DNA from: Mitsuaria sp. GD03876
GTDB taxonomy: Bacteria; Pseudomonadota; Gammaproteobacteria; Burkholderiales; Burkholderiaceae_C
Assembly: GCF_029840635.1 (NCBI RefSeq)
Contig: NZ_JAOCCU010000027.1
Span: 1 to 64,000, forward strand
Length of the DNA stretch: 64,000 bases
Reading direction: 5' to 3'
The notes beneath the pieces are model-generated. The model did not search any database, was not told where the DNA came from, and was given only the letters and a program-made list of their open reading frames with translations. The position numbers and the translations under genes were made by a program. Each line of letters opens with the position of its first letter. The stretch's first letter is position 1. Shown here one piece after another: positions 46,068-54,857 of this stretch.

Positions 46068-46346
46068 TCACGGTGCCTGGCCACCGGTCGCCGCGTGATT
46101 GCGCGCCTTCATCGCGGGCGACAGCGCGGCGTCCTGGACCTCTTCCGCGGCCACGCCGCTGCGGTCCAGCGCGCTCGATGCATGCACCACGGGATCCGGA
46201 TGCGTGATCGCGAGCACCAGCGTGGCGATCGCGGCGACGACCACCGTTCCCGGTCCGCCGACCACCAGCCACATCATCGGGTGCCGCCACCACGGGCCGC
46301 TGCCCGGCAGGTCCGCATCGATCCGGTGTGTTGTCGTCGAGGTCAT
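46068..46346 (-). CDS. ccoH: Short FixH/CcoH-like membrane protein
   Basis: A 92-residue protein with one transmembrane segment (about 25-47). The PWWRHPMMWLVVGGPGTVVV start resembles the N-terminus of FixH/CcoH, the assembly factor of cbb3 oxidase, but the periplasmic FixH domain (about 100 more residues) is missing. It is the last gene of the cco cluster, 40 bases after ccoG. GGAG precedes ATG 46346. Confidence 0.72.
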   Translation of the reverse strand: MTSTTTHRIDADLPGSGPWWRHPMMWLVVGGPGTVVVAAIATLVLAITHPDPVVHASSALDRSGVAAEEVQDAALSPAMKARNHAATGGQAP

Positions 46347-46386
46347 GGTTGCTCCAGGTGAGGCGAAGTCGGCCTGCATGCCGCGC

Positions 46387-47805
46387 TCATCGCGGCACGA
46401 CGAAAGTGGATTTCTCAAGCAGCTCGTGGTCGGCGGAGTCGGTCCCTGCCGCCATGCGCCGGACCGAGAACTGCATCGGATGTGCACCACCGCCGAGTTG
46501 CCGGGCGACATCGGGCGGCAGGCGCAGGGACACCGTGACCCACCGCGCCTGCGCGGGCGCCAGCGTCAGCTCGCCCGAAGGAGACGCCACGCGCAGGCCA
46601 CCGATCCCGCGCACGTCGAGGCGGAACCGCTGCGTCGATTCCGCCGCGTTCATCACCTGCAATCGATAGACGTTCTCGACAAGGCCGTCCTCGACCTCCC
46701 GTGCCAGGACCGCCCGATCCCGCACGACGTCGACCTTGAACGGCACGCGCAGCGCCAGGCTGCCCACCAGCGCCGCGGAGACCGTCAGCAGGATCGCACC
46801 GTAGATCAGCACCCGTGGCCGGAACACGCGCCGCCACTGCTGGCCGACAGTCCAGCGGTTCTGCATGCCGTTTTGCGTCGCGTAGCGGATCAGCCCGCGC
46901 TGATAGCCGAACTTGTCCATCACGTCGTTGCAGACGTCGATGCAGGCGGCGCAACCGATGCACTCGTATTGCAGGCCTTGCCGGATGTCGATGCCAGTCG
47001 GACAGACATGGACGCATTGACGGCAGTCGACACACGCGCCAAGGCCGGCCTGGGCGGGGTCGATCCGTTTCGATCTGGGTCCGCGCGGGTCGCCTCGCGT
47101 GGCGTCGTAGCTGATGACCAGCGTGTCCCGATCGAACATCGCGCTCTGGAAGCGCGCGTATGGGCACATGTACTTGCAGACCTGTTCCCGCAGATAACCC
47201 GCGTTGCCGTAGGTCGCCAATCCATAGAACAGGATCCAGAACATCTCCCAGCCGCCCAGCGCCCCTTGCGCCGCGCTCGCGACGAGCGCGCGGATCGGCT
47301 CGAAGTAGCCGACGAAGGTGAACCCCGTCCACAGCGACACCGCGAGCCATGCCGCGTGCTTGCCGCCCTTGCGCAGCAGCTTCTCCGCGCTCCAGCCGGA
47401 ACGGTCGAGCCGGATGCGCGCGGCGCGATCGCCCTCGGTGTGGCGCTCGATCCAAAGGAAGATTTCCGTGTAGACCGTCTGCGGGCAGGCGAAGCCGCAC
47501 CAGAGCCGGCCGGCGACCGCCGTGAAGAAGAACAGCCCGAAGGCCGATACCACCAGCAGCGCGGTGAGGTAGATGAAGTCCTGGGGGTACAGGATGAGGT
47601 CGAAGATCAGGAAGCGGCGGGCCTCGAGATCGAAGAGCACCGCCTGGCGGCCGTTCCATGACAGCCAGGGCAGCCCGTAGAACAGCAGTTGGGTCGCCCA
47701 GACGAGGACCCATCGCCACACGGCGAACCAGCCGTGCACCGCGCGGGGATAGATCTTCGCTTCGGACTCATACAGCGAGATCGTCCTGGGTTCAGGGCCG
47801 CTCAT
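46387..47805 (-). CDS. ccoG: cbb3 oxidase assembly protein CcoG
   Basis: A 472-residue membrane protein (FixG/RdxA) with about five transmembrane segments and two [4Fe-4S] ferredoxin motifs (CVDCRQCVHVCPTGIDI and CIGCAACIDVCND), plus WCGFACPQTVYTE and CKYMCPYARFQSAMFD. CcoG reduces Cu(II) to Cu(I) for the oxidase. The C-terminal Ig-like domain (about 370-470) faces the periplasm. Its start overlaps the ccoP stop by 14 bases, so the two are co-translated. Confidence 0.96.
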   Translation of the reverse strand: MSGPEPRTISLYESEAKIYPRAVHGWFAVWRWVLVWATQLLFYGLPWLSWNGRQAVLFDLEARRFLIFDLILYPQDFIYLTALLVVSAFGLFFFTAVAGRLWCGFACPQTVYTEIFLWIERHTEGDRAARIRLDRSGWSAEKLLRKGGKHAAWLAVSLWTGFTFVGYFEPIRALVASAAQGALGGWEMFWILFYGLATYGNAGYLREQVCKYMCPYARFQSAMFDRDTLVISYDATRGDPRGPRSKRIDPAQAGLGACVDCRQCVHVCPTGIDIRQGLQYECIGCAACIDVCNDVMDKFGYQRGLIRYATQNGMQNRWTVGQQWRRVFRPRVLIYGAILLTVSAALVGSLALRVPFKVDVVRDRAVLAREVEDGLVENVYRLQVMNAAESTQRFRLDVRGIGGLRVASPSGELTLAPAQARWVTVSLRLPPDVARQLGGGAHPMQFSVRRMAAGTDSADHELLEKSTFVVPR

Positions 47806-48694
47806 GCGACAACCCCCAGACGTACCCGGCCAGCACGCGGATCTGCTCGGGGCTCAGTCGCGAGCCGTGCTCGGGCATGTGGCTGTGCTTGCCGTTGTTG
47901 ACCATCGCGACGATCGCGGGCTCGCCCCAGCCGTGCAGCCAGACCTTGTCGGTGAGGTTGGGCGCGCCCAGCGCCTGGTTGCCCTTGCCATCCATCCCGT
48001 GGCAGGCGGCGCACGCGCTGAACTTGGACTTGCCGAGCGCCGCGGCCACCGAGTTGTGCGGGCTGCCCGACAGGCTCAGCACGTAATGGGCCAGGTTGCG
48101 CACGTCCTCGCCGTTGCCCACCGCGGCGGCCATCGGCGGCATCGTGCCCTCGCGCCCCTGGGTGATGGTCTGGACGATCGCGTCGCCGCTGCCGCCATAG
48201 AGCCAGTCGTTGTCGGTCAGGTTGGGAAAGCCCTTCGAGCCCTTGGCGTCGGAGCCATGGCAGGTCGCGCAGTTGTTGGCGAAGAGCCGCTCGCCGATGC
48301 CGATCGCCTGCGGATCCTTCGCCAGCGACTCGACCGGCTGGCCGTCGAACCTCGCGTAGATGGCATGCATCGTTTCGCGGGCGCTCGCCTGCTCGGCCTG
48401 GTACTGCTCGGCGCTGGACCAGTTCAAGCTGCCGCCATAGCTGCCCAGGCCGGGATACAGCGCCAGGTACAGGCCGGAGAACACCACGGTCAGCACGAAC
48501 AGGACCATCCACCAGCGCGGCAACGGGTTGTTGAGTTCGCGGATGTCCTCGTCCCAGACGTGTCCGGTGGAGTTGTCCTCCGCCATCACCTTGCGGCGGC
48601 TGGCGATGATCAGCAGCGCCAGGCACAGCGCCAGACCGAGCACCGTCGCCGCGGCCACGAACAGCGACCAGCCGTTCGAAACGAAATCACTCAT
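47792..48694 (-). CDS. ccoP: cbb3-type cytochrome c oxidase subunit CcoP (dihaem)
   Basis: A 300-residue membrane-anchored dihaem cytochrome c. Two N-terminal transmembrane segments (about 9-31 and 62-82) are followed by haem sites C142ATCH and C228AACH with Met ligands (TMPPM and HSHMPEHG). It passes electrons to CcoN. The gene starts inside the ccoQ stop region and overlaps ccoG by 14 bases. Confidence 0.96.
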   Translation of the reverse strand: MSDFVSNGWSLFVAAATVLGLALCLALLIIASRRKVMAEDNSTGHVWDEDIRELNNPLPRWWMVLFVLTVVFSGLYLALYPGLGSYGGSLNWSSAEQYQAEQASARETMHAIYARFDGQPVESLAKDPQAIGIGERLFANNCATCHGSDAKGSKGFPNLTDNDWLYGGSGDAIVQTITQGREGTMPPMAAAVGNGEDVRNLAHYVLSLSGSPHNSVAAALGKSKFSACAACHGMDGKGNQALGAPNLTDKVWLHGWGEPAIVAMVNNGKHSHMPEHGSRLSPEQIRVLAGYVWGLSHERP

Positions 48695-48863
48695 GACGAC
48701 CTCCTCGGGGCGCGGATTCCTCGTCGGCGAGGACGAGCGCGCCCAGGTCTTCGAAACGTTCGCGGTTGCGCCGGGCGAAGGCCCAGGCGACGATGCCCAC
48801 GAACACCAGCAGCGACACCACCGTCACCGCGGAACGCACGGCGTTCAGATCCATGTCAGGCAT
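48687..48863 (-). CDS. ccoQ: cbb3-type oxidase small subunit CcoQ
   Basis: A 58-residue protein with one transmembrane helix (about 11-30; VTVVSLLVFVGIVAWAFA) followed by RRNRERFEDLGALVLADEE. It stabilises the oxidase and holds its small-subunit position between ccoO and ccoP. GGAGG lies 6 bases before ATG 48863; ATG 48854 is a possible later start. It overlaps ccoP by eight bases. Confidence 0.9.
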   Translation of the reverse strand: MPDMDLNAVRSAVTVVSLLVFVGIVAWAFARRNRERFEDLGALVLADEESAPRGGRHE

Positions 48864-48875
48864 GACGGCCTCCGA

Positions 48876-49502
48876 TCACTTCTTCAGCGCGGTGCCCAGC
48901 ACCTGCAGGTAGGCGACGACCGCGTCCATCTCCGTCTTGCCCTGCACTTCGTCGGCCGCGCCGGCGATCTGCGTGTCGGTGTAGGGCACGCCGACGGTCC
49001 GCAGGCCGCGCATCTTGGGCGCCAGTTCCTTGGGATCGAGCGCCGCGCCGGCCAGCCATGCGTAGGCGGGCATGTTGGACTCGGGCACCAGGTCGCGCGG
49101 GTTGGTCAGGTGCAGGCGATGCCATTCGTCGCTGTACTTGCCGCCCACCCGCGCCAGGTCGGGTCCGGTGCGCTTGCTGCCCCATTGGAAGGGGTGGTCG
49201 TAGACGAATTCGCCGGCCACCGAGTAATGGCCGTAGCGCAGCGTCTCGGCCCGCAGCGGGCGGATCATCTGCGAGTGGCAGTTGTAGCAACCCTCGCGGA
49301 TGTAGACATCGCGGCCGGCCAGCTGCAGCGGCGTGTAGGGCCTCAGGTTGTCGACCGGCTGCGTGGTCGAGCGCTGGAAGAACAGCGGGACGATCTCGAC
49401 GATGCCGCCGACGATCACCGTCAGCAGCACCAGCACGATCATCAGGAAGTTGCTGGTCTCGATGCGTTCGTGGCCGACGGGTTTGGCATGGGCATTGGCC
49501 AT
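48876..49502 (-). CDS. ccoO: cbb3-type cytochrome c oxidase subunit CcoO
   Basis: A 208-residue monohaem cytochrome c subunit. A single N-terminal transmembrane anchor (about 18-40) precedes the haem motif GC72[11 protein letters not shown]; the Met axial ligand is in SNMPAYAWL. It relays electrons between CcoP and CcoN. It follows ccoN by 24 bases and precedes ccoQ by 12. Confidence 0.96.
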   Translation of the reverse strand: MANAHAKPVGHERIETSNFLMIVLVLLTVIVGGIVEIVPLFFQRSTTQPVDNLRPYTPLQLAGRDVYIREGCYNCHSQMIRPLRAETLRYGHYSVAGEFVYDHPFQWGSKRTGPDLARVGGKYSDEWHRLHLTNPRDLVPESNMPAYAWLAGAALDPKELAPKMRGLRTVGVPYTDTQIAGAADEVQGKTEMDAVVAYLQVLGTALKK

Positions 49503-49526
49503 GGAGTGCTCCTCGGGTCCGTGCGA

Positions 49527-50987
49527 TCAGGCGGCGGCCGCGAGCGCGGCGCCGGGAATGGGGTGGCGAGCCGGCTGCCCGGCCCGGACGGTCATCACGA
49601 CGTTCCAGGCCATCAGGCACATCCCGCTGAGGTACAGCAGGCCGCCCAGCAGGCGCACCACGTAGAACGGATAGGTCGCCTTGACGCTCTCGGCGAAGGT
49701 CCAGGTCAGCGTGCCGTCGGGATTCACCGCGCGCCACATCAGCCCCTGCATCACGCCGGCGATCCACATCGCGGCGATGTACAGGACGATGCCCAGCGTG
49801 GCGATCCAGAAGTGCAGCTCGATGGCGCGCTTCGAATACATCTCGGTGCGGCCGTACATGCGCGGGATCAGGTGATACAGCGCGCCCATCGAGATGAAGC
49901 CCACCCAGCCCAGCGCGCCGCTGTGCACGTGGCCGACGGTCCAGTCGGTGTAGTGGGACAGCGCGTTGACGGTCTTGATCGACATCATCGGCCCCTCGAA
50001 GGTCGACATGCCGTAGAACGACAGCGCGACGATCAGGAACTTCAGGATCGGGTCGTCGCGCAGCTTGTGCCAGGCGCCGCTGAGCGTCATGACGCCGTTG
50101 ATCATCCCGCCCCAGCTCGGCGCCAGCAGGACCAGCGAGAACAGCATGCCCACGCTCTGCGCCCAGTCGGGCAACGCGGTGTAGTGCAGGTGGTGGGGGC
50201 CGGCCCACATGTAGGTGAAGATCAGCGCCCAGAAGTGGACGATCGACAGCCGGTAGCTGTACACGGGCCGGTTGGCCTGCTTCGGGATGTAGTAGTACAT
50301 CAGCCCGAGGAAGCCGGCGGTCAGGAAGAAGCCCACCGCGTTGTGGCCGTACCACCACTGGACCATCGCGTCCTGCACGCCGGCGTAGGCGGAGTAGCTC
50401 TTGGTCAGCGAGACCGGGATCTCGGCGCTGTTGACGATGTGCAGCAGCGCCACGGCGATGATGAAGGCGCCGAAGAACCAGTTGGCCACGTAGATGTGGC
50501 GGACGCGGCGCACGCCGATCGTGCCGAAGAACACGACCGCGTAGGCGACCCAGACGACGGCGATCAGGATGTCGATCGGCCACTCGAGTTCGGCGTACTC
50601 CTTGCCGGTCGTCAGGCCCAGCGGCAGCGTGATGGCGGCCAGCACGATCACCAGTTGCCAGCCCCAGAAGGTGAACCAGGCCAGGCCTGGAGCGAACAAA
50701 CGCACATGGCTCGTGCGCTGCACGACGTGGAAGGCGGTGGCCATCAGCACGCAGCCGCCGAACGCGAAGATCACGGCGTTCGTGTGCAGCGGCCGCAGGC
50801 GGCCATAGCTGAGCCAGGGGATACCGAAATTCAGCTCCGGCCAGGCGAGTTGCGCGGCGATGACGACGCCGACCAGCATGCCCACCACGCCCCACAACAC
50901 CGCGGCCAGCGAGAACGCGCGGACCACGCCGTCCTCGTAACTGGGCGCCAGCGTGCGTCCTCCCACCGGTTCTGATCTGCTTGCCAT
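49527..50987 (-). CDS. ccoN: cbb3-type cytochrome c oxidase subunit CcoN (catalytic)
   Basis: A 486-residue subunit I with about twelve transmembrane helices that reduces oxygen with high affinity. Haem and CuB histidines are in [37 protein letters not shown] and [17 protein letters not shown] at 50987 has AAGGAG upstream. A 9-of-10 FNR box lies about 70 bases before the start, so it is probably induced when oxygen is low. First gene of ccoNOQP. Confidence 0.97.
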   Translation of the reverse strand: MASRSEPVGGRTLAPSYEDGVVRAFSLAAVLWGVVGMLVGVVIAAQLAWPELNFGIPWLSYGRLRPLHTNAVIFAFGGCVLMATAFHVVQRTSHVRLFAPGLAWFTFWGWQLVIVLAAITLPLGLTTGKEYAELEWPIDILIAVVWVAYAVVFFGTIGVRRVRHIYVANWFFGAFIIAVALLHIVNSAEIPVSLTKSYSAYAGVQDAMVQWWYGHNAVGFFLTAGFLGLMYYYIPKQANRPVYSYRLSIVHFWALIFTYMWAGPHHLHYTALPDWAQSVGMLFSLVLLAPSWGGMINGVMTLSGAWHKLRDDPILKFLIVALSFYGMSTFEGPMMSIKTVNALSHYTDWTVGHVHSGALGWVGFISMGALYHLIPRMYGRTEMYSKRAIELHFWIATLGIVLYIAAMWIAGVMQGLMWRAVNPDGTLTWTFAESVKATYPFYVVRLLGGLLYLSGMCLMAWNVVMTVRAGQPARHPIPGAALAAAA

Positions 50988-51053
50988 GTCGGCTCCTTGT
51001 GGCGCTCCTCGCGCGAATGGCAAAGATTGTTTTGCGCCGTCCCCGGGAGCGTG

Positions 51054-51067
51054 TTGATGCCTGTCAA
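51054..51067 (-). promoter_or_regulatory. FNR box upstream of ccoN
   Basis: TTGATGCCTGTCAA matches TTGAT-N4-ATCAA at 9 of 10 positions. It overlaps the ccoS stop codon and lies about 67 bases before the ccoN ATG, suitable for class II activation. Confidence 0.75.
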
Positions 51068-51210
51068 GCTTGGGCGTCGTCCTCGAGGATTCGCGTGCCT
51101 TCGCGATCGAGCGACTCGAGCTGGCCGTCCTGCACGGCCCAGCCGAACACGGCGAGCACGAGCAGCACCAGCACAACCGACAGCGGGATCAGCAGGTAGA
51201 GGATGTCCAT
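51064..51210 (-). CDS. ccoS: cbb3 oxidase maturation protein CcoS
   Basis: A 48-residue protein: [16 protein letters not shown] starts one transmembrane helix, followed by [16 protein letters not shown], the CcoS signature. It is needed to put haem b and CuB into CcoN. It lies between ccoI and ccoN, its usual place. Confidence 0.93.
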   Translation of the reverse strand: MDILYLLIPLSVVLVLLVLAVFGWAVQDGQLESLDREGTRILEDDAQA

Positions 51211-51249
51211 CGCGCGTCTCCGATCCGGCGGCTTCGCCTGGCCACGCCG

Positions 51250-53553
51250 TCAATCCGCGCGGCCGAGCCGCGCGGCGTTGCCGACGACCAGCAGCGAGCT
51301 CATCGCCATGCCTAGCCCCGCCGCCCACGGCGGCAGCCAGCCGACCAGCGCCATGGGCACGCAGACCGCGTTGTAGAGCGCCGACCAACCGAGGTTCTGG
51401 CGGACGACGCGCCGCGCGCGGCGCGCGAGCCGCAACGCGTCCGTCACGGGGTCGAGGTGGTCCGCCAGCAATAGCGCGTCGGCGCGCGCCTTCGCGAGGT
51501 CGGCGCCCTGCCCCATCGCCACGGACACCTGGGCGCGCGCCAACACCGGCGCGTCGTTGATGCCGTCGCCGATCATCAGCACGCGACGTCCACTCGCCTG
51601 CAGCTCGGCGACATGCGCCAGCTTGTCCTCGGGACTCGCGCCGCCTCGCCAGCGCGCGATGCCGGCGCGCTCGGCGATCTCCTCGACACGCGCCGGCGCG
51701 TCGCCCGAGAGCAGGTCGATCTCCAGGCCCATCGCGCGCCACGCTTCAAGCGCCCGGCCGGCGCCATCGCGCAGCGCTTCATCGAACATCCACGCGGCAC
51801 GGGGAACGCCGTCGCAGGACAACACGATCCGGGCTTGCGGGACCGCGCCAGGCACGGACGCGTCGGTGGCCCATCGCGGCGCGCCGAGTCGCCATCGTCG
51901 TCCTCGCGCGTCGACGCCCTGCATGCCCCGCCCCGCGAGTTCCTCCATCGCCCGCCACTCGGCCGTGACAGGCCCCGTGCCCAGCGCGGCGACCAGCGCG
52001 CGCGACAAGGGGTGAAGCGATCCGCCCGCCAGCCCTCTGGCGAAAGCGGTCGACTCGGGATCGAGGGCCGCTGGCCATTGGCTCGTCAGTCGCGGCGCCG
52101 GATCGGTCAGGGTGCCGGTCTTGTCCATCACGACGTGGTCGACGCCGGCGAGCGCCTCGATCGCGTCGAGCCGCGACAGCAACAGCCCTCGACGCGCCAG
52201 CGCGCCCGCGGCGGCGACCCAGGCCGCCGGCGCCGCCAGCGACAGCGCGCAGGGGCAGGTCACGATCAGCACGGACACCGCGACCGCCAGCGCCTTCGAC
52301 GGATCGATGAACTGCCACACGATGGCCGCCGCGCCCGCCAGCACGATCACCACCGCGAGGAACCAGCCCGCCACCCGGTCGGACAGGCGCAGTGCCGCCG
52401 GTCTGTCCTGGAACGCCTGCGCCATCAACTGGCGAATGGCGGCGAGTCGCGTCTGCTCACCGGTCCGCAGGATGCGCAGCGTCAACACGCCGCTGAGGTT
52501 CAGGCTGCCCGCGAGCACCGCCTCGCCGGGCGATTTCGAGATCGGTCGCGATTCGCCGGTCAGCAGCGACTCGTCGACGGCGCCATGCCCAGCCTCGACG
52601 GTGGCGTCGGCCGGGATGCGCTGGCCCGCGGCCACCCGCACCCGATCGCCGACCGACAACTGCTCGACTGCCACCCATTCCGTCGCGCCGTCCGGCCGCA
52701 AGCGCTCGACCTTGCCGGGCAGCGCGTCGGCCGCCTGCTCGAGCGCCTCGGCCGCGCGGTGCCGGGCGCGCAGCTCCAGGTAGCGCGCGCCGAGCAGGAA
52801 GCTCACGAACATGGTGATCGAGTCGAAGTAGACCTCGTGCCCGAACGGCCCGCCGGGATCGAGCGTCGCGCCGCTGCCGGCGACGAAGGCCACCGCGAGG
52901 CCGAGCGCGACCGGCACGTCCATGCCCAGCCGCCGACCGCGCACCTGCGCGAACGCGGCACGGAAGAACGGGCCCGCCGACAGCAGCATCACCGGCAGCG
53001 TCAGCACCCACTGGCCCCAGCGCAGCAACGCGGCCTGGTCGGGCGCCAGTTCGCCGGGCGCGGCGACATAGGACGGCCAGGCCAGCATCATCACCTGCAT
53101 CATCAGGAAGCCGGCGACGAACCATCGCCACAGCGCCTGCCGATGCTCGCGGCGGCGCAGGTCGCGGGCGGGACCAGCGAGGTCCGGCGCGAAGTCATAA
53201 CCGGCCGGAGACAGGGACTCGCGCAGCCGGTCCAGCGACACCGTGTCCGGCAGCCAGTCGAGCGTCAGGCCTTGGGTCGACGCGTTCACCTGCACCGACC
53301 GCACGCCGGGCTGCGCTTGGAGCAGCGCCTCGATCAGGCCGGCGCAGGAGGCGCAATGCATCCCCGACAGTCGCAGGCGCGAGCACGCGACGCGGCGGCC
53401 ATCGGCGGCCTCGCGCCATTGCGTGAACGGGCGCAGCGCCTCGTCGTCCTCGACCGGCGACATCAGCGAGGCGTCGGGGTCGGGGCGATTGGCGGGGCCG
53501 GCATCGGCGCCCGGGGCGCCGGCGGTCGCCAGGGCGGCAAGGGCGTGCGACAT
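51250..53553 (-). CDS. ccoI: Copper-translocating P-type ATPase CcoI
   Basis: A 767-residue P1B ATPase that exports copper for insertion into CcoN. An N-terminal metal-binding domain has GMHC67ASC70; the membrane metal site is TCPCALS; DKTGTLTD is phosphorylated; TGESRPISKSPG is the actuator and MIGDGINDAPVLA the hinge. The first 50 residues are Asp/Ala-rich and not part of the usual fold. It heads the ccoI-ccoS pair before ccoNOQP. Confidence 0.95.
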   Translation of the reverse strand: MSHALAALATAGAPGADAGPANRPDPDASLMSPVEDDEALRPFTQWREAADGRRVACSRLRLSGMHCASCAGLIEALLQAQPGVRSVQVNASTQGLTLDWLPDTVSLDRLRESLSPAGYDFAPDLAGPARDLRRREHRQALWRWFVAGFLMMQVMMLAWPSYVAAPGELAPDQAALLRWGQWVLTLPVMLLSAGPFFRAAFAQVRGRRLGMDVPVALGLAVAFVAGSGATLDPGGPFGHEVYFDSITMFVSFLLGARYLELRARHRAAEALEQAADALPGKVERLRPDGATEWVAVEQLSVGDRVRVAAGQRIPADATVEAGHGAVDESLLTGESRPISKSPGEAVLAGSLNLSGVLTLRILRTGEQTRLAAIRQLMAQAFQDRPAALRLSDRVAGWFLAVVIVLAGAAAIVWQFIDPSKALAVAVSVLIVTCPCALSLAAPAAWVAAAGALARRGLLLSRLDAIEALAGVDHVVMDKTGTLTDPAPRLTSQWPAALDPESTAFARGLAGGSLHPLSRALVAALGTGPVTAEWRAMEELAGRGMQGVDARGRRWRLGAPRWATDASVPGAVPQARIVLSCDGVPRAAWMFDEALRDGAGRALEAWRAMGLEIDLLSGDAPARVEEIAERAGIARWRGGASPEDKLAHVAELQASGRRVLMIGDGINDAPVLARAQVSVAMGQGADLAKARADALLLADHLDPVTDALRLARRARRVVRQNLGWSALYNAVCVPMALVGWLPPWAAGLGMAMSSLLVVGNAARLGRAD

Positions 53554-53588
53554 GGCCGCGATAATCCGCGAAACCTTGAGGTCGACCC

Positions 53589-54065
53589 ATGCTCAATATC
53601 AAACGCGCCGCATCGTCCGTTGCCCTGTCGGTCATCGTGCTCATGACCGCGCTGTCCGTCGCCGAACCAGCCGCCGCGCAGCAGATCCCGCAGACCGGCC
53701 TGCCCGTCGTCGAGCTCGGCGCCGGCATGCACCTGATCCATGCCGAGGTCGCCCGCACCGACGAGCAGCGCGCCATCGGCCTGATGGCGCGCAAGGAGAT
53801 GGCCCAGAACGCCGGGATGATCTTCGTGTTCGAGCAGCCGTCGCAGCAATGCTTCTGGATGCGCAACACGCTGATCCCGCTGTCGGCCGCGTTCGTCGCC
53901 GACGACGGCACCATCGTCAACATCGTCGAGATGCAGCCGCTGTCGGACGCCTCGCATTGCTCGGCCAAGCCGGTGCGCTACGTGCTGGAAATGAACAAGG
54001 GCTGGTTCGACAAGCGCGGCCTGAAGGCCGGCGCGAAGCTGCGCGGCGGCCCGTGGCCCAAGTGA
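53589..54065 (+). CDS. DUF192 family exported protein
   Basis: A 158-residue protein with a signal peptide (about 1-34, ending AAA-QQ). The DUF192 core shows HAEVARTDEQRAIGLMARKEMA, GMIFVFEQPSQQCFWMRNTLIPLSAAF and VEMQPLS. The function of DUF192 is not known; the fold is a small beta-barrel. It is divergent from ccoI by 35 bases and followed by a long hairpin. Confidence 0.88.
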   Translation: MLNIKRAASSVALSVIVLMTALSVAEPAAAQQIPQTGLPVVELGAGMHLIHAEVARTDEQRAIGLMARKEMAQNAGMIFVFEQPSQQCFWMRNTLIPLSAAFVADDGTIVNIVEMQPLSDASHCSAKPVRYVLEMNKGWFDKRGLKAGAKLRGGPWPK

Positions 54066-54088
54066 GCGCGATCTGATCGCCTGAAACG

Positions 54089-54120
54089 ACGACGGCCCGG
54101 GATCGCTCCCGGGCCGTCGT
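54089..54120. terminator. Long hairpin between the DUF192 and sodB genes
   Basis: A perfect 14-bp stem, ACGACGGCCCGGGA with TCCCGGGCCGTCGT, around a TCGC loop. No T run follows on either strand, but the place between two convergent genes supports termination. Confidence 0.7.
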
Positions 54121-54156
54121 CCTTCGGCGGTGCGCGCGAGGCGCGCCGCCGCGGCT

Positions 54157-54741
54157 TCAGTTGCCGAAGTTGGCTTGCGCGAAGTCCCAGTTGACCAGGC
54201 TCTTCAGGAAGGTCTCGACGAACTTCGGACGCGCGTTGCGGTAGTCGATGTAGTAGGCGTGTTCCCACACGTCGACGGTCAGCAGCGCGGTGTCGGCGGT
54301 CGTCAGCGGGGTGCCGGCGGCGCCGGTGTTGACGATGTCGACCGAGCCGTCAGGCTTCTTCACCAGCCAGGTCCAGCCCGAGCCGAAGTTGCCCACCGCG
54401 CTCTTCTGGAAGGCTTCCTTGAACGCGTCGACGCTGCCCCACTTGGCATTGATCGCGTCGAGCAGCTTGCCGGTGGGCGCGCCGCCGCCGTTGGGCTTCA
54501 TGCAGGACCAGAAGAAGGTGTGGTTCCAGATCTGGGCCGAGTTGTTGTAGATCGGACCGCTCGAGGTCTTGACGATCTCTTCCAGCGTCTTGCTCTCGAA
54601 CTCGGTGCCCTTCTGCAGGTTGTTCAGGTTGTCCACGTAGGCCTTGTGGTGCTTGCCGTGGTGGTACTCGAAGGTCTCGGCGCTGATGTGCGGCTCCAGC
54701 GCCTTCTTGTCGTACGGCAGCTCGGGCAGGACGTGTTCCAT
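54157..54741 (-). CDS. sodB: Superoxide dismutase (Fe)
   Basis: A 194-residue Fe-type superoxide dismutase acting in the cytoplasm. Metal ligands are in EYHHGKHHKAYVDNL, NHTFFW and DVWEHAYYIDYRNARPKF. GGGAPTGKL and the Gln-type outer-sphere neighbourhood (FGSGWTWLV) fit the iron form rather than the manganese form. It is alone between the DUF192 and xseA genes. Confidence 0.96.
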   Translation of the reverse strand: MEHVLPELPYDKKALEPHISAETFEYHHGKHHKAYVDNLNNLQKGTEFESKTLEEIVKTSSGPIYNNSAQIWNHTFFWSCMKPNGGGAPTGKLLDAINAKWGSVDAFKEAFQKSAVGNFGSGWTWLVKKPDGSVDIVNTGAAGTPLTTADTALLTVDVWEHAYYIDYRNARPKFVETFLKSLVNWDFAQANFGN

Positions 54742-54857
54742 GAGGGACTCCTAATCGGGTTGGTGGTGGGACGGATGTCGCGGGCGATTGTAGGCAGCGA
54801 AAGCAAGCCCCTGACAGGAGCGCGCGTACCCCGGCGCCCCTGGGCGCCAGCCGCCCC

